NCBI RefSeq assembly: GCF_001517585.1
Contig: NZ_FBYC01000002.1
Location: 1-64,000 of the forward strand
Reading direction: 5' to 3'
DNA from: Roseibaca calidilacus
GTDB taxonomy: Bacteria; Pseudomonadota; Alphaproteobacteria; Rhodobacterales; Rhodobacteraceae
DNA length: 64,000 nucleotides
The position numbers were made by a program, and so were the translations under genes. Under the pieces are notes generated by a model. That model saw nothing but the letters and a program-made list of their open reading frames with translations, was not told where the DNA came from and ran no database searches. Positions 14,603 to 24,098 of the stretch are shown here, piece by piece; the first letter of the stretch is position 1; every line of letters begins with the position of its first letter.

Positions 14603-15745
14603 ATGCGCTGGAACTGGACACAACCCGACTGGCCGAACTTCCGCTATGACCGCGCTGCGATCGAGCCACTCGAACGGCGCTTTCTGCTGTCCTCAGGCGA
14701 AATCCTTGGTGCGGTCCGCCATGTGACGGGCGAGGAGCGCGACCGGCTGCGCATCGAGCTTCTGAGTGAGGAGGCGATGCGGACGAGTGCTATCGAGGGC
14801 GAGGTTCTGGACCGGTCGAGTGTCCAGTCCTCGTTGCGGCGGCAGTTCGGACTGACCACGGAGGGCGTACCCTCCAGGCCCCGCGAGCAGGGCATCGCCG
14901 AAATGATGGTCGATGTCTATTCGAACCACGCGGCCCCTCTGACACACGACACGCTCTCTCACTGGCACGGTATGCTCCTGTCCCATGACCGCGGCCTCGA
15001 GACGATCGGTGCATACCGTCGGCATGACGACGCCATGCAGATCGTCTCCGGCCGCATTGACCGACCGACGGTGCATTTCGAAGCGCCGCCATCGGCGCAA
15101 GTCCAAGGTGAAATGGACGTCTTCGTCGACTGGTTCAACCGCACGGCGCCAGAGGGATCCACGCCATTGCCCGCGCTAACGCGTGCGGCACTTGGGCATC
15201 TGTGGTTCGAAAGCGTCCATCCATTCGAGGACGGCAATGGCCGCTTGGGCCGCGCTCTGGCTGAAAAGTCCCTTGCGCAGAATATCGGCCAGCCGAGCCT
15301 GATCGCACTGGCCTATACGATCGAACGCGACCGCAAGGGGTACTACGACCAGCTCGAAGCCCACCAGAAGACGCTGGATGTGACCGCGTGGCTTTTGTGG
15401 TTTGGCAAGACGGTATTGAACGCGCAGCAGGTCACACTTGCGCGGGTTGCCTTCTTCATCGCCAAGGCGAAGTTCTACGACCAGTTCCGCGATCGGCTGA
15501 ACGACCGGCAGGCCAAGGTGATCGAGCGCATGTTCCGAGAGGGGCCCGAGGGATTCAAGGGCGGGCTCAGCGCCGAGAATTACATCGCCATCACCGGCAC
15601 ATCGCGCGCGACCACGACCCGGGATCTTCAGGACCTGGTCGAGATGGGCGCGCTGAACCGGACCGGGGAGCGGCGGCATACGCGGTATTGGCTGATGTTC
15701 GAATCCGAACGAAACAAACCCAGTGATCAGCCGCCCGTAAAATAG
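14603..15745 (+). CDS. Fic-domain AMP-transferase with N-terminal inhibitory motif
   Basis: The 380-residue product carries the full Fic signature HPFEDGNGRLGR at 206-217 (catalytic His206) and the inhibitory helix motif TSAIEG at 61-66, which makes it a class II Fic protein regulated in cis. Fic enzymes usually transfer AMP from ATP to target Ser, Thr or Tyr. The C-terminus (GLSAENYIAITGTSRATTTRDLQDLVEMGAL) is a winged helix. It converges on brxA with 24 bases between stops. Targets cannot be inferred. Confidence 0.92.
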   Translation: MRWNWTQPDWPNFRYDRAAIEPLERRFLLSSGEILGAVRHVTGEERDRLRIELLSEEAMRTSAIEGEVLDRSSVQSSLRRQFGLTTEGVPSRPREQGIAEMMVDVYSNHAAPLTHDTLSHWHGMLLSHDRGLETIGAYRRHDDAMQIVSGRIDRPTVHFEAPPSAQVQGEMDVFVDWFNRTAPEGSTPLPALTRAALGHLWFESVHPFEDGNGRLGRALAEKSLAQNIGQPSLIALAYTIERDRKGYYDQLEAHQKTLDVTAWLLWFGKTVLNAQQVTLARVAFFIAKAKFYDQFRDRLNDRQAKVIERMFREGPEGFKGGLSAENYIAITGTSRATTTRDLQDLVEMGALNRTGERRHTRYWLMFESERNKPSDQPPVK

Positions 15746-15769
15746 ATCTGCATGCCAAGAGCCAGCAGA

Positions 15770-16498
15770 TCACGCTCCCAAGCGATCCTTCAGACCGACG
15801 ATGCGGGTTCCTGCACTGTCTGCTCTCACTTCCAGAACATCAGACGACGAAAGCAAATAGCCAAGATTGTCACCAAGCGAGAACGGGAACATCGTCGGCT
15901 GACCTGCAAGTCCATCAAGACCCAAAGGGCGTCCAACATGCATAAGCAGTGCCGCGGAAAGCCACTGCACCGTCTCCGGGCTTTGGACCGCCATCGAGGG
16001 CTTCCGCGTCAGCGTTTTGCCATTCTCACTTTTGCTAAGCACGGACCAGTCGACCTGCGACTGTAGGACCATGTTGGTCATGCGGCGAGTGCCTTCTCGC
16101 TCGCCGTATATCTCCGCCATCCGCCTGTGTACTTCAGCAGTGGTGCAATCGCCTTGAATGGCCGTCAGTCGACCGACGATTTCGGCAACCTTTGCAAAGA
16201 AGGGATACACTGCGATGGCCATCCCCCAGGTCAGCACTTCGACTTGTGCATTCGAAACCTTGGCAAAGATGTCGACCCCTCTATCCGCCAAACCGACGAC
16301 CTCCTCGCGCGGTTCAAGCCAGAGACGGTTCAGGACAGTCCGTGTCTTCTTCTTCGCTTCTGGCCCAGCATGAGCTTCCGTGAGGATCTGATCGAGCTCG
16401 CCAATGTCCGCAGCACCCGACCGTACCCGCAAAGCGGCCGCGGCCCAATCAAGGCGGATGAAACGATCAAAGCCGATCTGGGGCGCTTTAGGTTGCAT
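15770..16498 (-). CDS. brxA: BrxA-like protein, last gene of the type 3 BREX operon
   Basis: The 242-residue product is mostly helical (RFIRLDWAAAALRVRSGAADIGELDQILTEAHAG, then NMVLQSQVDWSVLSK) in the manner of BrxA (DUF1819) proteins, which are small DNA-binding BREX components. It overlaps the pglZ 3' end by 11 bases, and its ribosome site AAGAAGAGA lies inside pglZ. Type 3 BREX ends in pglZ-brxA, which supports the name. By sequence alone the call is moderate. Confidence 0.75.
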   Translation of the reverse strand: MQPKAPQIGFDRFIRLDWAAAALRVRSGAADIGELDQILTEAHAGPEAKKKTRTVLNRLWLEPREEVVGLADRGVDIFAKVSNAQVEVLTWGMAIAVYPFFAKVAEIVGRLTAIQGDCTTAEVHRRMAEIYGEREGTRRMTNMVLQSQVDWSVLSKSENGKTLTRKPSMAVQSPETVQWLSAALLMHVGRPLGLDGLAGQPTMFPFSLGDNLGYLLSSSDVLEVRADSAGTRIVGLKDRLGA

Positions 16499-18491
16499 TC
16501 TCTTCTTTCTTCATTCGGATCTTTACGAATGGGACAATCAGCTCTTCTACAGACATCCCACCGTGAGCGACAATTTGATGGCCTGCGGGGACAAAAGCAC
16601 CCCGTCCTTCCGCATACAGCGGCAAGAAATCTGATGGCAGTCCTGTTTTTCCGAACTGGAAGGCGTCAATTTCCGGCGGAACAGATGAAGCAAGATCCTC
16701 GCTGCGATAAGCCCGAACTCGCTCACCCTTCAATTCGGATACAACGCCTTGACTGAGCCGCCCAATACCTTCCGCATCAACGTTGCCGTGGTCTGCTGTC
16801 AGGTAAATATGGTACCCATGCTGGCTAAGCATGGTGAATAGTTTTTCAATGAAGCCAGTTTCGCACCAATCGCGAATTTGTCCAGCGATCCCACGTTTAC
16901 CCAGCATTGCGCCATGCACGATTTCATCGATCATGTCGACAACGATGCCAGCCACTTTTGTCGTAGGCCTTGACAGAGTTTCCTCTAATGCCGCCAGTTG
17001 TTCGGATCGTTTAAGCCCTTTTTGATAGGTGACTTCGGGCTTCCTCAGTCCATTCTCTTGCCAAAACTTAGACCAGAGTGATGGTTCTTGCGCTGTCGTG
17101 CCCATCGAACTCTGGAATTCGCGAGGCTTTAGACCAGAAAAAAGCGCTTGGCGAGAGATGGAAGTCAGTGTCGGCAGCCACGCGAAACACGCACCTTCAT
17201 CTACAGAAAATTCAGAAACTCTCGCAGACAGATCCTCACGGATTTGGACCCACTGATCCAGTGCCAAGCCATCAAACACTACGAGAGCAATTCGATCTTC
17301 ACCAGAGCTACGGCGCATAGCTAAATATCTTGGCACATGGTGCACCATCACAGGCGCTTTCGCGACGGGCAATGAAGGCAAGTCTGTGAAGTGCCGAAAC
17401 ACCCACTCCTTTAGCCGCGCATCGGCGTTCAGTTGCAACGTCCGAACCTGCTCCTGTAGGCCAGCAGCATCTGCGGCTTTGAGTTCATTGAAGCGATATA
17501 TAAGTTCCGCCAGGCGACGGGCCGCTTCCACCCAGTCGCGATAAGGCGCATCGATCAATGGCATGTCGGCTGCGATCCTAGTCGCACCTTCTGACACCAG
17601 TCGGGAAAGTGCCTGCGGATCGTCGATCAATCCTACCCGTATCCAATCCGGTAAGTCTGCAGGTCGTACATGTACAGCTATGGGCTGAAGGACGCCCTCC
17701 AGAAACATCGTGTCAATAATGACGCGCACATCAGGATGATCGAATGGCACAATAAGCGCGTTATTTTCGTCTGCCGTCCAGTCTCCGTCCCTGCCGTAGG
17801 TCTCAACACCATACCGGACAACGAAGCGAGACCACGCATCTTGTAATGCCCGAACCATAAATGCCTTGGATGTCAGCAGTTCTGCGATTGGCAATGTTCC
17901 AAGGGAGGATTCTCTCAGGACCGCCGCAACGTGCTTTGCGAGATGTTCCGGGAGCCCGGTTCCGCGATAGTGAAGACGCAAAACTTCCCGCCAGAAATCT
18001 TCTGGCCTGCTTAGCAAATAGGGGCTGAGCCTAAAGATATGCGTCAGTATAAAATCCTTGGTTGCCCCTTCTCCAAGGGGTTGTGTCGTATGCTTCTGAT
18101 ATGATTGGAAAAGCGCTTCATGATGTTCAGCTTCAATCCTATGGACGACGCCGTAGTTCAGCTTGGGAAATAGATCAGCCAAACCCAGACTGACTTGGCG
18201 CGCCGATCTGATGTAGTCCCACGGGAGTGAATTGAGATCCGTCCCCCTTAGCTGCAAGACAAGCGCCTTGGCAGAACCATCTTCACCAGCATCCCATGCC
18301 GCACGGAAACGCTCTTCGTAATCGGCTCTGAACGATACTGAATCTTCGAAGGGGAGAACCTCAAATCCACGTTCACGAAGACCATGCAGAACTCGCTCTT
18401 CCAAGAGAAGGCCATCCGGATCCAAAGCGATCCAGAAACGGGAAAGATCCGCAGTGAATTCTCGTAGGATGCGGTCGGCCCACTCACTCAT
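16488..18491 (-). CDS. pglZ: PglZ, alkaline-phosphatase-fold BREX protein
   Basis: The 667-residue product has the PglZ domain in the C-terminal half: LVVFDGLALDQW (metal-binding Asp), YLTADHGNVDAEG and VAHGGMSVEELIVPFV. The N-terminal half is helical and acidic. PglZ is the marker gene of BREX and Pgl systems and is required for phage exclusion. The start overlaps the brxHII stop by four bases. The gene is full length. Confidence 0.95.
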   Translation of the reverse strand: MSEWADRILREFTADLSRFWIALDPDGLLLEERVLHGLRERGFEVLPFEDSVSFRADYEERFRAAWDAGEDGSAKALVLQLRGTDLNSLPWDYIRSARQVSLGLADLFPKLNYGVVHRIEAEHHEALFQSYQKHTTQPLGEGATKDFILTHIFRLSPYLLSRPEDFWREVLRLHYRGTGLPEHLAKHVAAVLRESSLGTLPIAELLTSKAFMVRALQDAWSRFVVRYGVETYGRDGDWTADENNALIVPFDHPDVRVIIDTMFLEGVLQPIAVHVRPADLPDWIRVGLIDDPQALSRLVSEGATRIAADMPLIDAPYRDWVEAARRLAELIYRFNELKAADAAGLQEQVRTLQLNADARLKEWVFRHFTDLPSLPVAKAPVMVHHVPRYLAMRRSSGEDRIALVVFDGLALDQWVQIREDLSARVSEFSVDEGACFAWLPTLTSISRQALFSGLKPREFQSSMGTTAQEPSLWSKFWQENGLRKPEVTYQKGLKRSEQLAALEETLSRPTTKVAGIVVDMIDEIVHGAMLGKRGIAGQIRDWCETGFIEKLFTMLSQHGYHIYLTADHGNVDAEGIGRLSQGVVSELKGERVRAYRSEDLASSVPPEIDAFQFGKTGLPSDFLPLYAEGRGAFVPAGHQIVAHGGMSVEELIVPFVKIRMKKEENAT

Positions 18492-21301
18492 TTTCCATCA
18501 TCCAGCGGTTCGCCAATACGCAGAACGAGAAGTGCATTAAGATCTGGGGAATAGGATGCTGCCGCACCTAATTTCGCCATTCGTGCAGCATGCTCGTTCT
18601 GGAGGCGTTTTCTACGAAAATCTCGAACCGTTTGAAGGCCGACCCTCCCAATCGCCTGGTGGCGAGCCTCGAAGGCGTACAGCGCCCGTGCACGCTCCTC
18701 GTCAATCCGCGTCATGTGCTCTGTGACCAGATCAGAAAACATCCGCTCGCCTTGAGAAACCGCAGCAGTTTTTGAACGGTCGAACAAGTCATCTGGGTCT
18801 TGTGAAGTATGGGGTTCGAACTGCTCGACCTGTTCAGTCAAGAGGACATCCCAAATACGCTTTGCCGTAGGTTGGAAGGCGCGCCCCTCATCATTGACGA
18901 ATACCGACAAGAAGCGACGGCGGCTGAAATCATCAGCCGCAAGGCTGATTTCCCAAAGTGACCAAACGCCTTTTACACTATCAGGTAGTCCGGTTATGCG
19001 GACGGCAGGGACCGGTTGGCCGGAAACGCATCTTGGTAGGTCGGAAATCAGGGCCTGTGCCCGAGGATCTTCAAGCGTGACCCATTCTACATCAGGTCGG
19101 GCACCGGCCGTTCGCGCATCGAAGCAAACCGCGGGTGACTCGCTGCCATCAGCCCATCGTATCCGCCACGTGTCGCCATCTCGCGCAGCTTCTCCTCCAC
19201 GCGCTGGCAGTCCGGTCGTAATTGCACGCTCCAGCCAAAACTGCGCCGGGTGATCCCGCCACTTTCGCGCGCCATCAGCATCCAGATCATGTCCATCTGA
19301 TAGAAGATCGCTGCTCTTTCGACTGTCGACCAGCGTGGATCGAAGCTGGGCCAGAACCGCATCGCATTCCGTTTCGATCGACGCGGGGTCTTGAAGTCCC
19401 TGAACGAACAACTCGTCGAACAAAGGTTCTGCTTCTACCGAATCCATCACATCAGCAACTTTATCGACGCCGAATTCTTCCGCGATCACTGCGAGCTTTG
19501 TTTCGAGTACCTCTCGGACACGATGCTCGACGGTGTCTTCGAGCACAAAATTGATTGCCCGCACAATATGGGGCTGCCCAATGCGATCCACTCGACCAAT
19601 CCGCTGCTCAACACGCATAGGATTCCACGGCATATCGAAGTTGACGATGATGTGGCAAAATTGAAGGTTAAGGCCCTCGCCGCCGGCATCCGTCGAGACT
19701 AAAATACGCACATCACTGGAAAAAGCTCGCTGAGCGCGGCCTCGCGCTTCGAGATCCATACTCCCGTTAAGCGTAGCAACCGAGAAGCCCCTGCTCTCAA
19801 GAAAATCCGCGAGCATAGCTTGCGTTGGAACAAACTCGGTGAACACCAGAACCTTCAGCTCTGGATCGTTTTCTTCTTGTTGAATCTTGTAGATCTGCTC
19901 CAGGAGCGCCTCGGCCTTGGCGTCAGTCCCTTGTGCCTCAGTTTCGCGCGCAAGAAAGAGAAGCGCTTCGACATCTTTTCGTTCATCGCCCAGGGCTTCA
20001 AATGCCACGGCAACGTCGATCTGGTCATCACCCGTCAGCTCATGCCAGTCTCCAACACCTTCCGTAGAAAAAAGCTGCAACTGACGATGATCGTCATCCA
20101 GAGCAAGAAGCCGCTTTTCCAAAGTCGCTCGAATAGCCGCAGTGCTGGATGTCACCAACCGCTGCATCAGGATCATTAAGAAACCGATGTGGCGTTGCTT
20201 GGATGCCATGGCCTGATTGTAGCCGTGGCGAACATATTCAGTGACTGCTTCGTACAAGCCCTGCTGCGCGCTGTGGCGATCCAGCCAGGCGACCGCTTGT
20301 GTACGTGTCACGCGCGGCTTGAACAACGGTTTACCTTCGGCATCAATTGCCAATCGTTTTTCGGTCCTGACGACAAAAGGACGGACACGATCACTGGATA
20401 TGCTGTTTTCATTCGGAAATGCGTCACGATCGAGCAGCTGCATCAGCCGGTGAAACTGGTCCGTTTTTCCTTGATGTGGCGTTGCGGATAGAAGCAACAG
20501 GTATGGGGCAGCTTCCGCAAGCGCTGCGCCGAGCTTGTACCGAGCGACTTGATCAGTGCTGCCGCCCATACGGTGAGCCTCGTCAATGATGACGAGATCC
20601 CAGGATGCGGAGACCAAATCTTCAAAACGTTCACGGTTATAGGTGCTGAGTTGCTCTGCACTCCAGCCGCGCCGACCTTCGAGCGGCTTTACAGAATCCA
20701 GCGAACAGATCGCCTGGTCGTGCAGCCGCCAGAGGTTCTCCTCGTCATCGCGAAACTGCCGGTATGCAGAAAGCTCTGACGGCTCGATGAACTGAAAGTT
20801 CTCGCCAAAATGCAGGCGCATCTCTGCCTGCCATTGCCGCACGAGACCTTTGGGCGCGACGACAAGGATCCGCTTGGCCATGCCCCGCAGCTTGAGCTCG
20901 CGCAGGATCAGCCCAGCTTCGATGGTCTTGCCGAGCCCCACCTCATCCGCAAGCAGATAGCGAATTCGATCCCGGCTCATGGCGCGGTTCAAGGCGTAGA
21001 GCTGGTGCGGCAGGGGAACGACGCTCGACTGGATCGGCGCCAGAAGAAGGTTGTCTTCGAGGGCATCCAGAAGCTTTGCCGCAGCGGCGGTATGCAAGAT
21101 CTGATCGACTGATGGTCGGACGGCTTCGAGCGGCCCTAGGTCGCGCGACCTGGCGCGGACGACGGCATCCTTGCCCGGCAGCCAAACCCGGTATGAGGTC
21201 GCGCCCCACATTTCCTCTCGGTCCACAACACGGCAGGGTGCGGCATGTCGTTCATGCCAGCACCACGTGCCAATGCCATAGTCTTGGGCGGCATGCGTCA
21301 C
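18488..21301 (-). CDS. brxHII: BrxHII-type SNF2-family helicase
   Basis: The 937-residue product is an SF2 ATPase: Walker A ADEVGLGKTIEAG at 118-130, DEAH box IIDEAHRMGG, motif III LLSATPHQGK, and helicase C-terminal motifs VSTDAGGEGLNLQ and RIGRVDRIGQ. The C-terminal 350 residues are helical and specific to the family. In type 3 BREX the helicase sits between pglXI and pglZ, as here. Both ends overlap neighbours by four bases, so translation is coupled. Confidence 0.92.
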   Translation of the reverse strand: MTHAAQDYGIGTWCWHERHAAPCRVVDREEMWGATSYRVWLPGKDAVVRARSRDLGPLEAVRPSVDQILHTAAAAKLLDALEDNLLLAPIQSSVVPLPHQLYALNRAMSRDRIRYLLADEVGLGKTIEAGLILRELKLRGMAKRILVVAPKGLVRQWQAEMRLHFGENFQFIEPSELSAYRQFRDDEENLWRLHDQAICSLDSVKPLEGRRGWSAEQLSTYNRERFEDLVSASWDLVIIDEAHRMGGSTDQVARYKLGAALAEAAPYLLLLSATPHQGKTDQFHRLMQLLDRDAFPNENSISSDRVRPFVVRTEKRLAIDAEGKPLFKPRVTRTQAVAWLDRHSAQQGLYEAVTEYVRHGYNQAMASKQRHIGFLMILMQRLVTSSTAAIRATLEKRLLALDDDHRQLQLFSTEGVGDWHELTGDDQIDVAVAFEALGDERKDVEALLFLARETEAQGTDAKAEALLEQIYKIQQEENDPELKVLVFTEFVPTQAMLADFLESRGFSVATLNGSMDLEARGRAQRAFSSDVRILVSTDAGGEGLNLQFCHIIVNFDMPWNPMRVEQRIGRVDRIGQPHIVRAINFVLEDTVEHRVREVLETKLAVIAEEFGVDKVADVMDSVEAEPLFDELFVQGLQDPASIETECDAVLAQLRSTLVDSRKSSDLLSDGHDLDADGARKWRDHPAQFWLERAITTGLPARGGEAARDGDTWRIRWADGSESPAVCFDARTAGARPDVEWVTLEDPRAQALISDLPRCVSGQPVPAVRITGLPDSVKGVWSLWEISLAADDFSRRRFLSVFVNDEGRAFQPTAKRIWDVLLTEQVEQFEPHTSQDPDDLFDRSKTAAVSQGERMFSDLVTEHMTRIDEERARALYAFEARHQAIGRVGLQTVRDFRRKRLQNEHAARMAKLGAAASYSPDLNALLVLRIGEPLDDGK

Positions 21302-24063
21302 GCATCAGCCTCCGTGCGGGTCAGCGCCTGGTCGTACCAGAGCAAGAGCTTTTCATCCTCTTGCAGCGTCTCGTCAGGCAGCTTTTCGGCGATACCGATG
21401 ATCGTCTTGTAGTCCTTGGTTGCCCAGGCGGTCCTGAAACCGGCGCGCAGCACCTCGAGACGAGACTCCTTCAGCTGGCGCTTGGTCGCGGTTTTGTACG
21501 CCTCGAACTCTTTCAGCAGCGAGCGTTCGCGCTTCTGCTCGAGATCCTTCGCCTTGTTCGGGTCAGGCACGAACCAGCGATCCTTCGCCTTTGCCTTCAG
21601 GCGCGGGTCTTCCTTTTCCAGTCCACGAAGATCCTTGAAATTGGTCGACAGATAGCTGTGGATCTGGCTCGGCACGTCGCCGGACCCATCGAAGCGCAGG
21701 AAGTTTTCATCCAGCAGAGCCGCAAGCTCGGGCCTTTCTTCATGCTTTTTCCAACCGGCTCCGACCTGGGTCGTAAAGTCCGGATGCACTTCTTGATAGG
21801 TGGAGGGACGTTTACGCAGGAAATCCGTCAGCCAGTCGATGGCCGAGCGTTCATCAGAGACAAAAAGCTCCATCTGCGGTGCTTGGGCGGCTTGGGCGCG
21901 TTTCCGGTCATACTCAGCGACCTGTTCGGAAAGGAAAACCATCCCATCACGTTCTGGAAAGCGGTTCCGCAAGCCATCAAGGAACTCTTCTGTAGAGAGC
22001 GGCACCGGGAAATCATGGCGGACAAACCATGCAACCATACGGTCATAAATCCGTCGAGGATCCCGCTCAACCACAAATTCCAACACCCCGTTTTTCGACT
22101 TCGAGATAGAGAGTTGACGCAAATGTGTCTGTACAAAGTCCCATGCAGAATCTGGCGCTGCGCCCCGTTCTGCCAAACGCTGCTCAAGCCCACCGTTGGG
22201 TTTGTAGGCGGAGATCACCAGATCTTGTTTGACGGCCGTCGTCGAGGTGACCTGACGATAGCTGCCTTGGAGCTTGTCCAAAGCGGTTACCTCGGCCACG
22301 ACGAAACCCGCTTGTTGAAGTGCAACTTGGATCGCATTCCAGACAGACGCCTTGCTGTTCGAGAAAACCACTGTCATCCAACGACCTGGCTTCAGAACAC
22401 GGTAATATTCCGCAAAGCAACGCTGCATGAGGTGCTGGTATTCTGGAAGCGCTTTGCCTTTAAAGTTGTCCATTATCGCTTCTGGCTTGGCATCAGTCGT
22501 TACGCCGTGCCAAGATTCAACCAAAAAGTTGAGATCTGCGTAAAAGATGTTCGCTCCAAAAGGCGGATCAGTGAATACGTAGTCGATGCTGTTATCGCCA
22601 AGAGGCATACTTGCTGCCGTTCCCGTTGAAATGGCCGCAGCTTTCCCGCCAGTTCGATATCCCCGAAATGCTTTCTCAAGTCGGTCAAGTTTGCCGGTCA
22701 GGTTGTACCAAGGGCTGCACTCGGAGTGTTGGGACGCCACATAGTAGACGCCATTAAGGGCACGGTTTACCTGAGAGAAGTGAGTCGGGCTGTAGCGGTT
22801 CAGGACAGAAAAGCCCCAGATGGACTGCTCAACCATGAAAAGGAGAATGTCTCGTGTTCGGTTGTCGGTGCAGCTTTGCGCTTTTTGCCAAAGCAGCCCC
22901 ATTGCTTGGGCAGCCCGTGGCAAAAAGAAGTGATGGACATTCGAGAATCCCTTTGGGGCTATTCGTGAACCGTGATACATTTGTTCAATTGGAAATCGAA
23001 CAGTAGGCATTTCCGGCGGCAACGGAAGGTTCTCGATTTTAGCGAGAGTTTCGAGGTCCCCTTGGTCCAGTTTCTTTTGATATTTCTTCTTTCCAACCGA
23101 ATACGCGATAAATGACGGTTTGAACTTAACTTTTTGCCAAGGTGTATTTGTTGCTGGGTCGATGCGTGTTTCCATAACCCGCTCAAGCTTGTCCTTGTTG
23201 AGAGCCGCACCACAATGAGGACAGGGAAAGGAGTCGCGCGTTCTGTTGTCGTCATCTAGGGCTTCATCGATAAAATTGACCTCTCCCGCACATTCCGGAC
23301 AGGTGAAGATTTCGCTCCAAACGGTAAACTCGATCCTGCCCTTTGTTTTTCCGTCTGAATGGAGCGTCTCATACATCCAACCAATGTCACGCTCGACATC
23401 GCGAAGTAGTTGCTTTCCTTCCTTGGCGAAGGCGTCAACATCGAATGGCAAGTTATAGTTGGCACCGATGAACGTCGCAGCGGGTGACAGATCATTCAGC
23501 ACTGCACGTCGCGCACCCCATTTCGGTGCGGGCGTTCCAGCCTTCTTCCACTCCATCTCCAGTTTGTGGCGATAGGCAGAAGGCGCGGTTCCGCACCACT
23601 GTGCAGCAACGCCAGTCATGCCTGACCCCGCAAAACCATCTAGAACGATGTCGCCCGGTTCGGTAAAATGCAGAATAGACGGAACGATAGCAAGGTGGGG
23701 CACTTTCGTATGGTAGCCATGGGCCTTGTAGATCGCATCGGTTTTTCCCACGGAAACGTCGATTGCCATCGGTTCACGGGCGTATTCAAAGGCGGGATCA
23801 TACTGCTTGCCGTAGTGCTCGACAAAATCGGCCAGCCAAGGATTTGGACATGCCGTGTAATAGGGTGGATCTGACATAGCGAGGATCGCGTCATCGGTTC
23901 CCTTCGGAAATCCCTCCTGAGCGCGGAATGCGGGATCTTGGAGCTTTTCCGCGAGCAGCTTCTGAAAATGCTCTCGCCGCGCATCGTCACTTGGAAAGGT
24001 CATGCCAAGGCACTCGACCGGTCCGCCGCTCTTGCCACCATCCATCTTCATCTGCTCTGTCAT
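21298..24063 (-). CDS. pglXI: PglXI-type DNA methyltransferase of type 3 BREX
   Basis: The 921-residue product shows an N-terminal SDPPYYTA motif (DPPY, catalytic, at 65-68), an AdoMet-binding LDGFAGSGMTG motif and a second TDPPFGANIFYAD motif. A four-Cys zinc ribbon (CPEC...CPHC) lies in between. This layout fits the DUF1156-like PglXI methylases that mark host DNA in type 3 BREX. The start has only a weak ribosome site, and Met5 or Met7 are alternatives. It lies 35 bases after brxC. Confidence 0.88.
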   Translation of the reverse strand: MTEQMKMDGGKSGGPVECLGMTFPSDDARREHFQKLLAEKLQDPAFRAQEGFPKGTDDAILAMSDPPYYTACPNPWLADFVEHYGKQYDPAFEYAREPMAIDVSVGKTDAIYKAHGYHTKVPHLAIVPSILHFTEPGDIVLDGFAGSGMTGVAAQWCGTAPSAYRHKLEMEWKKAGTPAPKWGARRAVLNDLSPAATFIGANYNLPFDVDAFAKEGKQLLRDVERDIGWMYETLHSDGKTKGRIEFTVWSEIFTCPECAGEVNFIDEALDDDNRTRDSFPCPHCGAALNKDKLERVMETRIDPATNTPWQKVKFKPSFIAYSVGKKKYQKKLDQGDLETLAKIENLPLPPEMPTVRFPIEQMYHGSRIAPKGFSNVHHFFLPRAAQAMGLLWQKAQSCTDNRTRDILLFMVEQSIWGFSVLNRYSPTHFSQVNRALNGVYYVASQHSECSPWYNLTGKLDRLEKAFRGYRTGGKAAAISTGTAASMPLGDNSIDYVFTDPPFGANIFYADLNFLVESWHGVTTDAKPEAIMDNFKGKALPEYQHLMQRCFAEYYRVLKPGRWMTVVFSNSKASVWNAIQVALQQAGFVVAEVTALDKLQGSYRQVTSTTAVKQDLVISAYKPNGGLEQRLAERGAAPDSAWDFVQTHLRQLSISKSKNGVLEFVVERDPRRIYDRMVAWFVRHDFPVPLSTEEFLDGLRNRFPERDGMVFLSEQVAEYDRKRAQAAQAPQMELFVSDERSAIDWLTDFLRKRPSTYQEVHPDFTTQVGAGWKKHEERPELAALLDENFLRFDGSGDVPSQIHSYLSTNFKDLRGLEKEDPRLKAKAKDRWFVPDPNKAKDLEQKRERSLLKEFEAYKTATKRQLKESRLEVLRAGFRTAWATKDYKTIIGIAEKLPDETLQEDEKLLLWYDQALTRTEADA

Positions 24064-24098
24064 GTGTTTGTCTCAGTTCAAAATGGGTTGGCGGTTGA

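Noticed and set aside
16488-24063. DISARM system based on helicase plus methylase
   Set aside because: PglZ, BrxF, BrxC and BrxA are present in type 3 BREX order. No DrmB (DUF1998) or DrmC (PLD) gene was found.
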